Positions 24,071-33,651 of a DNA stretch of 64,000 bases are shown piece by piece; position 1 is the first letter of the stretch; every line of letters starts with the position of its first letter. The notes beneath the pieces were generated by a model that did no database searches, had not been told where the DNA came from, and was given only the letters and a program-made list of their open reading frames with translations. The DNA is from Spongiihabitans sp965206355 (GTDB lineage Bacteria; Pseudomonadota; Gammaproteobacteria; Arenicellales; Poriferihabitantaceae): contig OZ242212.1 in the NCBI GenBank assembly GCA_965206355.1, positions 2,299,324 to 2,363,323 on the forward strand, given 5' to 3'. The translations under genes and the position numbers were made by a program.

Positions 24071-24396
24071 CTTAATACCTATCATACAAGGGAAAATCCT
24101 TGAAGGACAACCTCCACACCGATGGGTGGAAACGTATGACAGCCTCCTTTTGAATGGATATGATTACTACAGGGTTTATCACGCTAAAAATGAATTTGCA
24201 CGGGGGAAATGCCACGTCAATTCAATGGCATCGAAAGTTTTTGGTCGTTTGCCATAAAGACGCTTGGCACAATTCAACGACATCGCCGAGATAACTTTTT
24301 AGTTGCACATCTAAGGAATGCCAATACAAATTCAACCATCGTAATGATGATTTATATGCTATTCTTCTCAAAAATTTAAGAAACTATCCCATATAA
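24071..24396 (+). pseudogene. IS1595-family transposase C-terminal relic
   Basis: Frameshifted remains of an IS1595-type transposase. Pieces in three frames read PIIQGKILEG, HTDGWK, LLLNGYDYYRVYHAKNEFA, NGIESFWSFA and finally FNHRNDDLYAILLKNLRNYP with a stop at 24394-24396. The order matches the C-terminal third of the family. At least three indels and loss of the first two thirds make it inactive. It marks the broken outer edge of the integron. Confidence 0.8.
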
Positions 24397-24576
24397 AGTT
24401 CCCCAAACCCATGGTTATAATGGTCGAGTCAGCTTATTCAGGTTATGGTTAAGCGAGTTGTCATGCGACTCCTGTTCAAGGACATATTCATCAAAAACGG
24501 CTTCATGGTTATTCAGGTTATGGGGTAAGCGGGTTGTCATGCGACTAAGGTACTGAACCGTCACCATAAGCCACTT
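24397..24576. repeat. Direct repeat of 37-38 bp between the IS relic and DUF934 gene
   Basis: TTATTCAGGTTATGG followed by TAAGCGAGTTGTCATGCGACT occurs at 24434-24470 and again, with small changes, at 24509-24546. No gene is seen. It could be a remnant of a mobile-element end. Confidence 0.6.
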
Positions 24577-25059
24577 TTAATTGTAAGGATATACTGTTTC
24601 TATATCGTCGAAAAACGACAATGCTCGTTCCAAATCGTCATCATTGTCTAACTGGAAGGCGTTGATGCCACATCGTTCCAATAAAGACAGGTTGTCAACA
24701 GCAACGCCGATGGCTCGAATTTCTCCTTGATAGTGGTACTGCTGTCGTAGCTCAACAGACTGAGAATAGCCACGCCCCTCGGTAAAACTGCTAAAGACAA
24801 GGGCAATGACCGGAATAACATCAAGGTCTTTGGCGATGGCTGAAACGTCATCGGTCGGGGTTAAATAAACGCCGACATCAGCACGCCTCTGCCCATCGTC
24901 TCTAATGGCATCCCTGATGGTGTTGCGCATCTCCAGCCAATGCGAAACGGCTATGAGTTTGGGACGCGCTTGATCTTCAGGCGAAAGGGTCGAAAGCGGA
25001 GGCTCGGACTCAAGCCGCCACGGATTGTCGATGATTTGGCGATTTTTTATGATCCGCAT
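24577..25059 (-). CDS. DUF934 protein, sulfite reductase partner
   Basis: A 160-residue member of the DUF934 family, usually encoded directly after cysI in Proteobacteria and thought to serve sulfite reduction, possibly in electron delivery. MRIIKNRQIID at the start, VGVYLTPTDDV, FSSFTEGRGYSQSVELR and the terminal FDDIETVY fit the family. Its start overlaps the end of cysI by 50 bases in another frame, which implies coupled translation. The biochemical role is not settled in the family. Confidence 0.85.
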   Translation of the reverse strand: MRIIKNRQIIDNPWRLESEPPLSTLSPEDQARPKLIAVSHWLEMRNTIRDAIRDDGQRRADVGVYLTPTDDVSAIAKDLDVIPVIALVFSSFTEGRGYSQSVELRQQYHYQGEIRAIGVAVDNLSLLERCGINAFQLDNDDDLERALSFFDDIETVYPYN

Positions 25060-26698
25060 ACAGGTTCTCTTTGAAAGGGGAAACCCCGGTTCGAATCACC
25101 GTCTGCTGAAATGATTCGCCAGTATGACGTTCTTTCAGATAGGTTTCTATAATATTCTCAATGGCAGTCAGCAGTTCGGTTTTTGCAACTGCCGGTCCCA
25201 GCCTCTCACCGATTCGCGCATCGTTTTCGGCAGAACCACCCAGCGTTATTTGATACCACTCCTCACCTTTCTTATCCACGCCCAGTATGCCGATGTGTCC
25301 GGCGTGATGATGTCCGCAAGCATTCATACAACCTGACATTTTAAGTTTAATATCACCAATCTGATAAAGCCGCTCGAAATCGCTAATACGGTTGCCGATT
25401 TCCTTAGCGATCTCGATCGTTCCAGCGTTTGCCAGAGAACAAAAATCCAGCCCGGGACAAGCAATCATATCGGTAAGTTTGCCGATATTCGGTGTCGCTA
25501 ACTTCAGCGCATTTAACCTGTGCCATACAGTCCATAAATCAATACTTTTAACATAAGGCAACAGCAGATTCTGCTCATGCGTTACCCGTATCTCGTCTTC
25601 GCTATAATCACGGGCAATATCGGCAAGTTGCTGCATCGCATCGGCATCAATATCGCCAGGGGCTTCGCCTTGTGCTTTCAATGAAATATGTACCACGGTG
25701 TAGCCATCCAGAATATGCGCGGTATTATTATGTTTACGCCAGCTCATAAAAGCGGGATGGGCGACTGGGATCAGCCGCTCAGCATTGCCAGTCCTATTTG
25801 CTGACTTGAATTCTTTAATGAAACACGACTTAGCATAACTGATTTGCTGAGCGGTTAGTGTCGGAGCGGTTTTTTTAGAAGCCACCCATGCCTGATTCAC
25901 CTGTTCAGCAAAGTTTTCGATACCAAGCGCATTAACCAGAATTTTAATCCGCGCTTTATATTTGTTGTCCCGACGACCATGCTTATTATATACCCGCAGA
26001 ATCGCTTGCAGATAACTCAACAATGATGATGCTGGCAAATCATCATGAATCAACTTGCCAATGACTGGGGTTCGACCCATCCCGCCGCCGACATAAATCC
26101 TGAAACGGACTTCGTTATCGCGGTTTCTGACAATTTGAATGCCGATGTCATGAAACTGAATGGCTGCGCGGTCATTTTTCGCCCCGGTCACCGCAAATTT
26201 GAATTTTCTCGGCAACCAGTTAAATTCAGGATGAAGGGTTGACCATTGTCGTAACAGTTCGCACCACGGTCGCGGGTCTTCGTATTCGTCTGTAGATACG
26301 CCCGCGAGATGGTCGGAGGTTATATTTCTGATACAGCTTCCACTAGTTTGGATGGCGTGCATATCCACCTTGGCAAGTTCATGTAGAATTGCCGGCACAT
26401 CATTGAGTTCGGGCCAGTTGTATTGAATATTTTGTCGTGTTGTAAAATGCCCATAGCCACGATCATATTTGCGGGCAATATCACCAAGTTTGCGCAGTTG
26501 CGCACTGTTGAGCTGACCGTAAGGGATAGCAACCCGCAACATGTGGGCGTGGCGTTGCTCGTACAGTCCATTTCGCAATCTGAGCTGGGTGAAGCTGTCG
26601 CTATCCAGTGTACCAGCATTGAAACGGCAGACTTGACCCTGAAACTGCTCTGCCCGCTGATGCAGAAATTGTCTTTCTTGATCGCTGTATTGGTGCAT
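25010..26698 (-). CDS. cysI: Sulfite reductase, sirohaem/4Fe-4S haemoprotein subunit
   Basis: A 562-residue enzyme of the nitrite/sulfite reductase family that reduces sulfite to sulfide for cysteine synthesis. Two half-domains are visible: AIPYGQLNSAQLRKLGDIAR with YGHFTTRQNIQYNW early on, and the sirohaem/cluster ligands in ACPGLDFCSLANA and KMSGCMNACGHHHAGHIG near the C-terminus. ATG at 26698 (MHQYSDQER) is chosen because GGAG lies about nine bases upstream; a start five codons earlier lacks one. DUF934 follows; no cysJ or cysH lies nearby, so the electron donor is unknown. A nitrite-reducing role is less likely given the DUF934 partner. Confidence 0.9.
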   Translation of the reverse strand: MHQYSDQERQFLHQRAEQFQGQVCRFNAGTLDSDSFTQLRLRNGLYEQRHAHMLRVAIPYGQLNSAQLRKLGDIARKYDRGYGHFTTRQNIQYNWPELNDVPAILHELAKVDMHAIQTSGSCIRNITSDHLAGVSTDEYEDPRPWCELLRQWSTLHPEFNWLPRKFKFAVTGAKNDRAAIQFHDIGIQIVRNRDNEVRFRIYVGGGMGRTPVIGKLIHDDLPASSLLSYLQAILRVYNKHGRRDNKYKARIKILVNALGIENFAEQVNQAWVASKKTAPTLTAQQISYAKSCFIKEFKSANRTGNAERLIPVAHPAFMSWRKHNNTAHILDGYTVVHISLKAQGEAPGDIDADAMQQLADIARDYSEDEIRVTHEQNLLLPYVKSIDLWTVWHRLNALKLATPNIGKLTDMIACPGLDFCSLANAGTIEIAKEIGNRISDFERLYQIGDIKLKMSGCMNACGHHHAGHIGILGVDKKGEEWYQITLGGSAENDARIGERLGPAVAKTELLTAIENIIETYLKERHTGESFQQTVIRTGVSPFKENLYADHKKSPNHRQSVAA

Positions 26699-26839
26699 AT
26701 TCAACATCTCCAATCAGACTGGATTTATATTAGGGACAGGGAAGTGTAAGAAACTAATGGGTGATAAACAATAGTAATTAGAAAATAATACTATTTATGT
26801 GCTATATTAGCCATTCACATAGTAAATATATCGCATAAA

Positions 26840-27313
26840 ATGAAAAAGAAAGAAAAATATACTATTGATGAAGTAGATCGTAAAATTTTGTATTATTTGC
26901 AGCGGGATGCCAGTATGACCATCAAGCACATTGCCGAAAAAGTTCATCTGTCGCCCACACCTTGCTGGAAGCGGATTCAACGGATGGAAGATCGCGGCAT
27001 TATCCGTGCCCGAGTGGCGTTGCTCGATCCAGCAAAAGTAAATGCGGAAATTACCGTTTTTATTGCGGTGATGACCGACCAGCATAATACCGCATGGAGC
27101 GAGAAATTTGCATCTGAAATGTCATCCATTCCGGAGATCATGGAAATCTATCGTATGAGTGGCGAAGTAGATTATCTGTTGCGGGTGGTTGTTCCCGATA
27201 TTCCAGCCTTTGACAATCTCTACAAGAAAATAATCGATCGCATTGCCCTATCCAATGTAACTTCCACATTTGCTATTGAACAGATGAAATATACCACCGC
27301 ACTGCCGCTGTGA
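26840..27313 (+). CDS. Lrp/AsnC-family transcriptional regulator
   Basis: A 157-residue regulator: helix-turn-helix in residues about 8-60 (IDEVDRKILYYLQRDASMTI, then LSPTPCWKRIQRMEDRGII) and a RAM ligand-binding domain (about 75-150; MEIYRMSGEVDYLLRVVVPD). Lrp-type proteins sense amino acids. It is divergent from cysI across about 140 bp and could control that operon, but no operator is evident. Confidence 0.88.
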   Translation: MKKKEKYTIDEVDRKILYYLQRDASMTIKHIAEKVHLSPTPCWKRIQRMEDRGIIRARVALLDPAKVNAEITVFIAVMTDQHNTAWSEKFASEMSSIPEIMEIYRMSGEVDYLLRVVVPDIPAFDNLYKKIIDRIALSNVTSTFAIEQMKYTTALPL

Positions 27314-27534
27314 ATGGATACCTGCTGCGTTCTTGAATCGGTTGCCGGTGAGCGGGCTATCATTGACGAATGACACAGACTCACCGATGAGGCTTGTTGT
27401 CTCTGCCAACAGAACAGTGTTATTATCCAGCAATCAAGGTAGAATGACTTGAGCATTAAGCGCAGTTTGACCCTGCTGGGCTGTCATTTTCACTTTTGCG
27501 ACCCCCTTTTCTGCAACCACTACAATCTGATGTT

Positions 27535-27984
27535 ATGGCTAAATTTCTGGTACTGCATGGAGCAAATTTGAATCTTCTGGGAAGGCGTGAGCCTGAGCAT
27601 TATGGTCGTACCGGTTTGGCGGAAATAAATAACAAACTCGCTCAGCTAAGCCAAGCCGATGGACATCAACTGGATTGTCAACAAAGCAATGGAGAAAGCC
27701 AATTGGTGGATTGGATTCAACAGGCAGCAGATGAGCAGGTCGATTTTATTATTATCAATCCGGCGGCATTTACCCATACCAGCGTGGCAATGCGGGACGC
27801 ATTGTCGGCAGTCAAGATTCCGTTTATTGAGGTGCATTTGTCAAATGTACACGCGCGCGAGCCGTTTCGCCGTCAATCTTATTTTTCAGACATCGCCGAG
27901 GGCGTAATTACCGGACTTGGTGCGCGTGGTTATGAATTTGCCTATCAATCGGCAGTGTCTTGGTTAGCTGCCCAGAGTCGCTAA
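27535..27984 (+). CDS. aroQ: 3-Dehydroquinate dehydratase, type II
   Basis: A 149-residue dodecameric enzyme of the shikimate pathway. HGANLNLLGRREPEHYG carries the catalytic tyrosine loop, FIIINPAAFTHTSVAMRDAL the second active-site segment, and IEVHLSNVHAREPFRRQSY the catalytic histidine and substrate-binding loop. ATG at 27535 gives MAKFLVLHG, the usual start; an upstream reading from 27496 adds 13 unrelated residues. It stands alone; accB/accC, its frequent neighbours, are not here. Confidence 0.95.
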   Translation: MAKFLVLHGANLNLLGRREPEHYGRTGLAEINNKLAQLSQADGHQLDCQQSNGESQLVDWIQQAADEQVDFIIINPAAFTHTSVAMRDALSAVKIPFIEVHLSNVHAREPFRRQSYFSDIAEGVITGLGARGYEFAYQSAVSWLAAQSR

Positions 27985-28180
27985 AGCGTGTTCGTCTCTC
28001 GTTAAATCCTACCTAGTCCATTTGCCCCCTCAAATGGGTGTAGGGTAACTCGGACAGGTTATGTACTAATTCATGGGACAGATAATCTGATCCTGATGCG
28101 CGTAACAATGAAAGTTGAACCGCGGACTAAAGTTGTTTAGTATTGTCATCACGATTGACAAAATAAGAATAATTTGCCTT

Positions 28181-28897
28181 ATGACTTTTTCTGACAGAAA
28201 ACCGGCTGAATGTCTCAGAATAAACCGTCCTTCATCAACATTACGCACTCAGGTACAAGGAACATTACGAGATGCGATATTTGATGGGTATCTTGTACCT
28301 GGACAACATCTGATTGAACGAGAAATGTGTGAGCGTATGCGAGTCAGTCGCCCTATTTTACGCGAAGCTTTGTCAAATCTGGAAGCACATGGTCTTGTCG
28401 AGCGACTGAATAATCGAGGCTATGCGGTGTGTAAACTTTCGGTCAAAAAAACCCGCCAGCTCTATGAAGTGCGATCCGTCCTTGAGGAGCTTGCCGTGGG
28501 TCTGTTCGCAGAACACGCAAGTGATGCCCAACGGGGATTGCTCAAGAATGCGCTACAGAATCTGGATATGGCTTTTCGCTCGGAAGATACTGTCAGCATT
28601 CGAAGTGCGACCACACAATACTATGATTGCCTTTTGAACGGGTGCGGGAACAGCGAAGTGGCCCATATTCTGGGTACACTTCATGATCGAATCGCTTTGT
28701 TGCGATCTCGTTCAATGTCACGCCGCAAGCGTTGGAGGGCTAGTTTACAGGAATTCACGGTTATGACGGATGCGATTCTGGACCGGGATGTTAAAAGGTC
28801 CAGAATGGCATCTCGTGAACATATCCGGATGGCCGCCCAATCAGCGGAGGAAGCATTGAGCGATAATGACGACGAGTATCCGGATTATTCTGTATAG
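28181..28897 (+). CDS. GntR-family (FCD) transcriptional regulator
   Basis: A 238-residue regulator. The winged helix is at about 20-85 (LRTQVQGTLRDAIFDGYLVP, GQHLIEREMCERMRVSRPIL, REALSNLEAHGLVERLNNRG) and an all-helical FCD ligand domain follows. ATG 28181 is preferred to an in-frame TTG at 28115. It is convergent with the liv-type ABC operon. A perfect match to the FCD-GntR operator consensus TNGTNNNACNA lies upstream of livH at 33652, so this protein is the best candidate regulator of that transporter. Confidence 0.88.
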   Translation: MTFSDRKPAECLRINRPSSTLRTQVQGTLRDAIFDGYLVPGQHLIEREMCERMRVSRPILREALSNLEAHGLVERLNNRGYAVCKLSVKKTRQLYEVRSVLEELAVGLFAEHASDAQRGLLKNALQNLDMAFRSEDTVSIRSATTQYYDCLLNGCGNSEVAHILGTLHDRIALLRSRSMSRRKRWRASLQEFTVMTDAILDRDVKRSRMASREHIRMAAQSAEEALSDNDDEYPDYSV

Positions 28898-28926
28898 ATT
28901 TTGAGTGCAAGTTAACATGTTGGACT

Positions 28927-30159
28927 CTATTGAGACCAAACAGCTTTTGCAGTGGCAATCTCGGGCGGGTAGACCAGAATCGGAGCCCCGTTCTGCCATT
29001 GGACCAGCATCACATTGGCAGCTTCGCGTAGACCTGTCTCATCAAATGCTACCCCACCTGGAAAGACATTGGCTGCCGCGGTTTCGGTTAAACGCATGGT
29101 GCGTAACTGCTCGGCGACGGCTTCCCGATTAGCACTGCCAGCACGTTCCAAAGCTTCCTTCAGGATGTGCATTTCTGCCCACGGAACAATTGCGTCCTGA
29201 GTCATGTAAGGTTCACCAGTATTCGCTATAAATTGCTTGGCGATTGCGTCATGTGATGCATTAGGCCAAGCTGCAACAGTTGTAATCATCCCTTCAAGCA
29301 GCTTCGGACCAACGGCCTTCAATACTCCCGGATCAAGTAGCGTACCACCATGACCGAGCATCGGTATTTTAATCCCAAATTCGGATACCTTCTCGAGTAG
29401 CAATTTGTAGTCGGACGCATTGGTCGCGAGCATGTACAGGAAATCCGGTTTGGCACGTCGCAAGCGTTGAATAAGCGGGGTTGCATCAGACAGAGGCGGT
29501 GTGAACACCTGATCAATGCTCATTGAGAGACCAATGTCAGGGAATACTTTGTCGCGCAACTGTTTGATAAAGCCACTTGGGTTTGGTGTGTTGTCGTAGA
29601 TAGCACCAACCGATTTTGGATTTGCATTAGAATCACGCGCAAGTGCCACAGTTACAGGGGCAGCCTGATTGGCAAAAGTTGATGCTTTGGGTGAGGTTTG
29701 AAAGATGTAATTAAAGCCACGTCCAGTAATTTTGTCTGAGAACGAGAATGTCAACCAAGGCAGTTTCTCACGCTCTGTTACCTCGGTGATAGCAAGGGTA
29801 AAAGAACTCAACCAAGCACCGCTACCCGCAACTAAATCCGGGTGAGCAGCCAATAAACCACGTACGGCGGTAGCAGCTTTGTCAGCACTATCGCCAGCGT
29901 CTGCTACCACAAGACGTAGTTTTGCGCCACCAAGAGTTTTGATTCCACCTTCATCGTTGATCTTCTCAATCGCCATTTCGGCACCGATACGCATCAGTTT
30001 TCCAGGGCGTGCCCAGGGACCCGATAGCGGTGCCACCATTCCGATCTTGATTTCTTTTACGTCTTCGGCCATCGTGCTGGAAACGGTTCCTGCAAACGAA
30101 AATGCGACAATAACGACTGATATTATTGTGCGTCTGGATAGGGATTGTTGCTGTGTCAT
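28927..30159 (-). CDS. Branched-chain amino acid/amide ABC transporter, substrate-binding protein
   Basis: A 410-residue periplasmic binding protein of the LivK/AmiC group. A signal peptide covers about residues 1-31 (...SFAGTVSSTMA), and the mature start EIKIGMVAPLSGPWARPGKL is typical, with AGSGAWLSSFTLAITEVTER and the two-lobe pattern after it. The ligand cannot be deduced; amides, urea-like compounds or hydrophobic amino acids are all known for the family. It is the last gene, with a small gap, of the five-component transporter transcribed leftwards. Confidence 0.9.
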   Translation of the reverse strand: MTQQQSLSRRTIISVVIVAFSFAGTVSSTMAEDVKEIKIGMVAPLSGPWARPGKLMRIGAEMAIEKINDEGGIKTLGGAKLRLVVADAGDSADKAATAVRGLLAAHPDLVAGSGAWLSSFTLAITEVTEREKLPWLTFSFSDKITGRGFNYIFQTSPKASTFANQAAPVTVALARDSNANPKSVGAIYDNTPNPSGFIKQLRDKVFPDIGLSMSIDQVFTPPLSDATPLIQRLRRAKPDFLYMLATNASDYKLLLEKVSEFGIKIPMLGHGGTLLDPGVLKAVGPKLLEGMITTVAAWPNASHDAIAKQFIANTGEPYMTQDAIVPWAEMHILKEALERAGSANREAVAEQLRTMRLTETAAANVFPGGVAFDETGLREAANVMLVQWQNGAPILVYPPEIATAKAVWSQ

Positions 30160-30194
30160 TTGTATTTCCTCTTTGTTAAGTTTTGATTCAGTAT

Positions 30195-30902
30195 TTATGT
30201 ACCCATATACGAAGAACGGACGGACTGACTATGCAGAAGGTTCTGACTTAGACCGGAATCCACGATGTGACCAGATTCCAGAAGATAGCCGAAGTCACAG
30301 GATTCCAGCGCTTCGGCAATGTGCTGTTCAACAAGCAAAACTGTCATCCCCCTATCCCGATGAATTCGTCCGACCGCATTAAAAATATCGTCTGCCAAAG
30401 CGGGAGAAAGCCCCATCGACGGCTCATCCAAAAGAAGCATTCGCGGGAAGGCCGCCAATCCGCGACCGATTGCCAACATTTGTTGTTGACCACCAGATAG
30501 TGTCCCTGCTACCTGTTTCCGTCGCTCCCAAAGAATCGGGAACAAATCAAGAATAAATTCCAAACTAATTTTCCAGTTTGCGCGCCCAACAGTGGTATAA
30601 GCACCTAGTTCAAGATTTTCCATGACGCTGAGCGAAGAAAATATCTGTCGACCTTCTGGCACATGGGTAATGCCTAAATGGGGTCGTTTATCAGCAGCTA
30701 GTTTGGTCAGGTTATGTCCACCAAACTGGATGGATCCACTACCAACGGGCGCGGTTCCGGAAATTGCCTTAAAGAGCGTTGTTTTGCCTGCGCCGTTCGC
30801 GCCCACAATCGCAACGAATTGCCCATCACCCACCCGAATCGATGCTTTTGAGAGCGCATGAAGTCCACCGTAATCTACACAAATGTTATTAACTTCAAGC
30901 AT
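30195..30902 (-). CDS. livF: LivF-type ABC transporter ATPase
   Basis: A 235-residue ATP-binding subunit: Walker A GANGAGKTTL, Q-loop region THVPEGRQIF (a LivF signature), ABC signature LSGGQQQM, Walker B LLLDEPSMGLSP and the H-loop LLVEQH. Its first eight bases overlap the end of the permease-ATPase gene, indicating coupled translation. Confidence 0.92.
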   Translation of the reverse strand: MLEVNNICVDYGGLHALSKASIRVGDGQFVAIVGANGAGKTTLFKAISGTAPVGSGSIQFGGHNLTKLAADKRPHLGITHVPEGRQIFSSLSVMENLELGAYTTVGRANWKISLEFILDLFPILWERRKQVAGTLSGGQQQMLAIGRGLAAFPRMLLLDEPSMGLSPALADDIFNAVGRIHRDRGMTVLLVEQHIAEALESCDFGYLLESGHIVDSGLSQNLLHSQSVRSSYMGT

Positions 30903-32664
30903 GCTTGTTCCGCTTTGCCCATTTTCGACCCAGATAAGCCTCCAGTACCAGAGGGTCGCATGTTACTGTGTCTGGAGGACCGTCTGCAATGATGACACCA
31001 TTGTCCAGCACCAAAAAACGGTCAACCAAACGCACCATAGCCCGCATTGTGTGTTCAATAATGATGATGGTCATGCCATAATCACGCAATGTTTTCAAAA
31101 TATTGATTACAACCTCTGATTCTGCTTCGGACAAGCCTGCAAGACATTCATCAACTAATAACAGAACCGGTTTCGCTGCAACAGCGCGTGCCAGCTCCAT
31201 CAGTCGCAGATCAAAGGCTGTGGCGTTTTCAGCTGATTCGTTGATTCGATGTTCTATCCCAGCGACTGCCACAGCAGACCGAGCATGAACGTGCCATTGA
31301 TTAAAAGTGGCAACGGCACCAACCGCGATATTTCCAAAAATGGTCATTTGTGGGAAGACTCGTGCAACCTGGAATGTTCGCCCAACGCCCCTACGGGCTA
31401 TTTCATGAGTTTGCTCGCCAAGGATTTCCGTTCCACGAAACCGTACAGACCCACCATCGGGTGTGATATACCCATTAATCAGATTGAGAAGCGTTGTCTT
31501 TCCGGATCCATTGGGACCGATTACCCCCAGAATTTCGCCAGACTGCAAATCAAATGACACATTTTTAACAGCCTTTACACCACCAAAGGAACAAGTGAGA
31601 TCGCGTACCTGTAGAATGGTTTCGGGTTTTTCTCTGTGTGTAGAGCCCGGTATTGGAGGGACTTGCTTGCGCTCTAGAATGTCAGATCCTACTGCTGAAT
31701 AAGGGTCACTCTTGCATGCAGACAGGCGTTTTCTGAATATCCGCCAGTAGAGCCCATTCGGTGCAAACAACACAATAGCGACCACAATAGCACCAAAAAC
31801 CACGCCACTGATTCCAGGCAGGACTGCACCCAGTTGGTGCTTTAAAAGTTCGCCCAATGGGACAAGAACGCTAGCACCGATTACAGGGCCCCAGAATGTT
31901 CCAATACCCCCGAATAATGTCAAGATGATTGCTTGTGCAGAAACTAAAACACCGAAAACGCTGTGTGGAGTGATAATCAGTACTACCTGTGCATACAACG
32001 CCCCTGCTGCAGCAGATAATCCACCACTTATCATCAATGCCAAAACCTTCCAGCGAAAGCAATCAACCCCCAATGCCTCTGCTGCAGTCTCATTTTGACG
32101 AATAAGACGCAACCAAAGACCCATCCGACTGTTTTCAATCGCAAATGAGATCAGTATGCCAACGGTCAATAAAGCGAGCGCGACAAAGGAATAACCAGTT
32201 TGATCTTCAAACTGCATGAAATACAATGCGCTTTCTCGTTGCATGGGAATAGTGAGTTCTTGTAAGCCCAGATACTCAAACAAATAAACGGCCGCAGTTG
32301 GATAACACAGCATGGCCAAACCGAAGTAAATCCCAGACAAACGCAGTGTTATCAAACCGATAAATGCACCCGCAAGAACGCCCATAATTACCGCAACAAA
32401 AAGCCCAATCCATGGTGTTATATTGTATGAAACCTGTAGCAGAACAATGGTATATGCGCCGACCCCCCAAAAAACCGCGTGGCCGAATGAAATAAGTCCG
32501 GCATAACCGCTGATAATGTTCCACGATAATGCGAAAACGGCCCAGAGTAACGTTAGGGTAAAGAGGTTGATGTAAAAGTTGCTTTGTAGCATCAGGGTTA
32601 CAATAACCCCGATGATCGGGACAATCGCAATGGGTAACATCTTTTGCAGGATACGAGTATGCAT
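30895..32664 (-). CDS. Fused LivM permease - LivG ATPase
   Basis: A 589-residue fusion. Residues 1 to about 310 form the LivM-type permease (many hydrophobic helices; LSWNIISGYAGLISFGHAVF, GLALRLIRQNETAAEALGVD-like segment WLRLIRQNETAAEALGVDC). After a linker, an ATPase starts near 345 (LQVRDLTCSFGGVKAVKNVS) with Walker A GPNGSGKTTL, RRGVGRTFQVARVFPQ, Walker B LLVDECLAGLSE and H-loop IIIEHTM. The ABC signature is degenerate (TAFDLRLMELARAV in place of LSxGQ), as in some other LivG relatives. Such fusions are known; the partner ATPase LivF has a normal signature. Confidence 0.9.
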   Translation of the reverse strand: MHTRILQKMLPIAIVPIIGVIVTLMLQSNFYINLFTLTLLWAVFALSWNIISGYAGLISFGHAVFWGVGAYTIVLLQVSYNITPWIGLFVAVIMGVLAGAFIGLITLRLSGIYFGLAMLCYPTAAVYLFEYLGLQELTIPMQRESALYFMQFEDQTGYSFVALALLTVGILISFAIENSRMGLWLRLIRQNETAAEALGVDCFRWKVLALMISGGLSAAAGALYAQVVLIITPHSVFGVLVSAQAIILTLFGGIGTFWGPVIGASVLVPLGELLKHQLGAVLPGISGVVFGAIVVAIVLFAPNGLYWRIFRKRLSACKSDPYSAVGSDILERKQVPPIPGSTHREKPETILQVRDLTCSFGGVKAVKNVSFDLQSGEILGVIGPNGSGKTTLLNLINGYITPDGGSVRFRGTEILGEQTHEIARRGVGRTFQVARVFPQMTIFGNIAVGAVATFNQWHVHARSAVAVAGIEHRINESAENATAFDLRLMELARAVAAKPVLLLVDECLAGLSEAESEVVINILKTLRDYGMTIIIIEHTMRAMVRLVDRFLVLDNGVIIADGPPDTVTCDPLVLEAYLGRKWAKRNKHA

Positions 32665-32670
32665 CTTAAC

Positions 32671-33603
32671 TTAGACCCTGCTCGTTGTGCGACCAAACAA
32701 TCCATGCGGGCGTAAAAGGACAATTCCCAGAAACGCGATAAAGACAACCATGTTCTGCAACTGAATCGGTACAAAACTGGTTGAAACCTGCTGGATTAAC
32801 CCAATCGTCAGACCGCCCCAAAAAGCACCGGTAATACTACCCAGTCCACCAAGAACAACCGAGGCATACATAAGAATCAGGAAGTCTAGTCCGATATAGG
32901 GTTGAAACGGATGATAGGTAGCAATCAAACCACCAGCAGCTGCGGTTATTCCAATCCCAATTGAAAACCCGATTCGGTGCGCGCGTTTGACATTGATACC
33001 CATATATGTAGCCGCTACTGGATTATCCGCAACCGCACGCAACGATTTACCCGTTGAAGTCCGACTCATGAACAAATAAAGCGCGATAGTCATTAAAACT
33101 GCAGCCAAGCTTGTGATGGTTTTGGCTTTATTGAAAAACAGAAACCCAACCACCCATGCTTGTGCCGACAAAGGAGTGTGTATTGTTAATGGATCAGCAC
33201 CAAAGACAAGCAAGACACCATTTTGCAGGATAAGGGCAATTCCCAATGTCAAGATTATTTGAGAATTCTGACTGTTCCTGATTGATATCCGTGACAAGAA
33301 AAGGCGATGTGTTATCCAGCCAAGACCTGCCACAAGAATGGCTGCAACAAAAGCACCCAGAAAGGGTGTGACGATAGGACCCAATGTTCCGACCCCACCC
33401 AAAAGTGCTATGGCGAAGAATGCCACATACATCCCCAGCATCATAAAATCGGGTTGTGCAAAATTGATGACCCGCATCAACCCAAAGATTAGACCAAGAC
33501 CGACAGAAGCAAGCGCAAACACACCACCGATCAGTAACCCGGTTACAATTGACTGTAACAAAAGTTCCAGAAAAAATGAGAAATCGCCCCAAGACCCGAT
33601 CAC
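32671..33603 (-). CDS. livH: LivH-type ABC transporter permease
   Basis: A 310-residue inner-membrane permease. VTGLLIGGVFALASVGLGLI and FGLMRVINFAQPDFMMLGMY at the N-terminus and YASVVLGGLGSITGAFWGGL near the C-terminus are diagnostic for LivH. It is the first gene of the transporter operon, 6 bp before the fused LivMG gene. The upstream region is AT-rich with a GntR-FCD operator. Confidence 0.92.
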   Translation of the reverse strand: MIGSWGDFSFFLELLLQSIVTGLLIGGVFALASVGLGLIFGLMRVINFAQPDFMMLGMYVAFFAIALLGGVGTLGPIVTPFLGAFVAAILVAGLGWITHRLFLSRISIRNSQNSQIILTLGIALILQNGVLLVFGADPLTIHTPLSAQAWVVGFLFFNKAKTITSLAAVLMTIALYLFMSRTSTGKSLRAVADNPVAATYMGINVKRAHRIGFSIGIGITAAAGGLIATYHPFQPYIGLDFLILMYASVVLGGLGSITGAFWGGLTIGLIQQVSTSFVPIQLQNMVVFIAFLGIVLLRPHGLFGRTTSRV

Positions 33604-33651
33604 ACAAATACCTCTTTACAAGATGTTAGTTTTAATATGTTATAATATATG

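Noticed and set aside
25080..25100. GGTTCGAATC resembling a tRNA T-arm
   Set aside because: Lies within cysI on the coding strand complement and no cloverleaf can be drawn.
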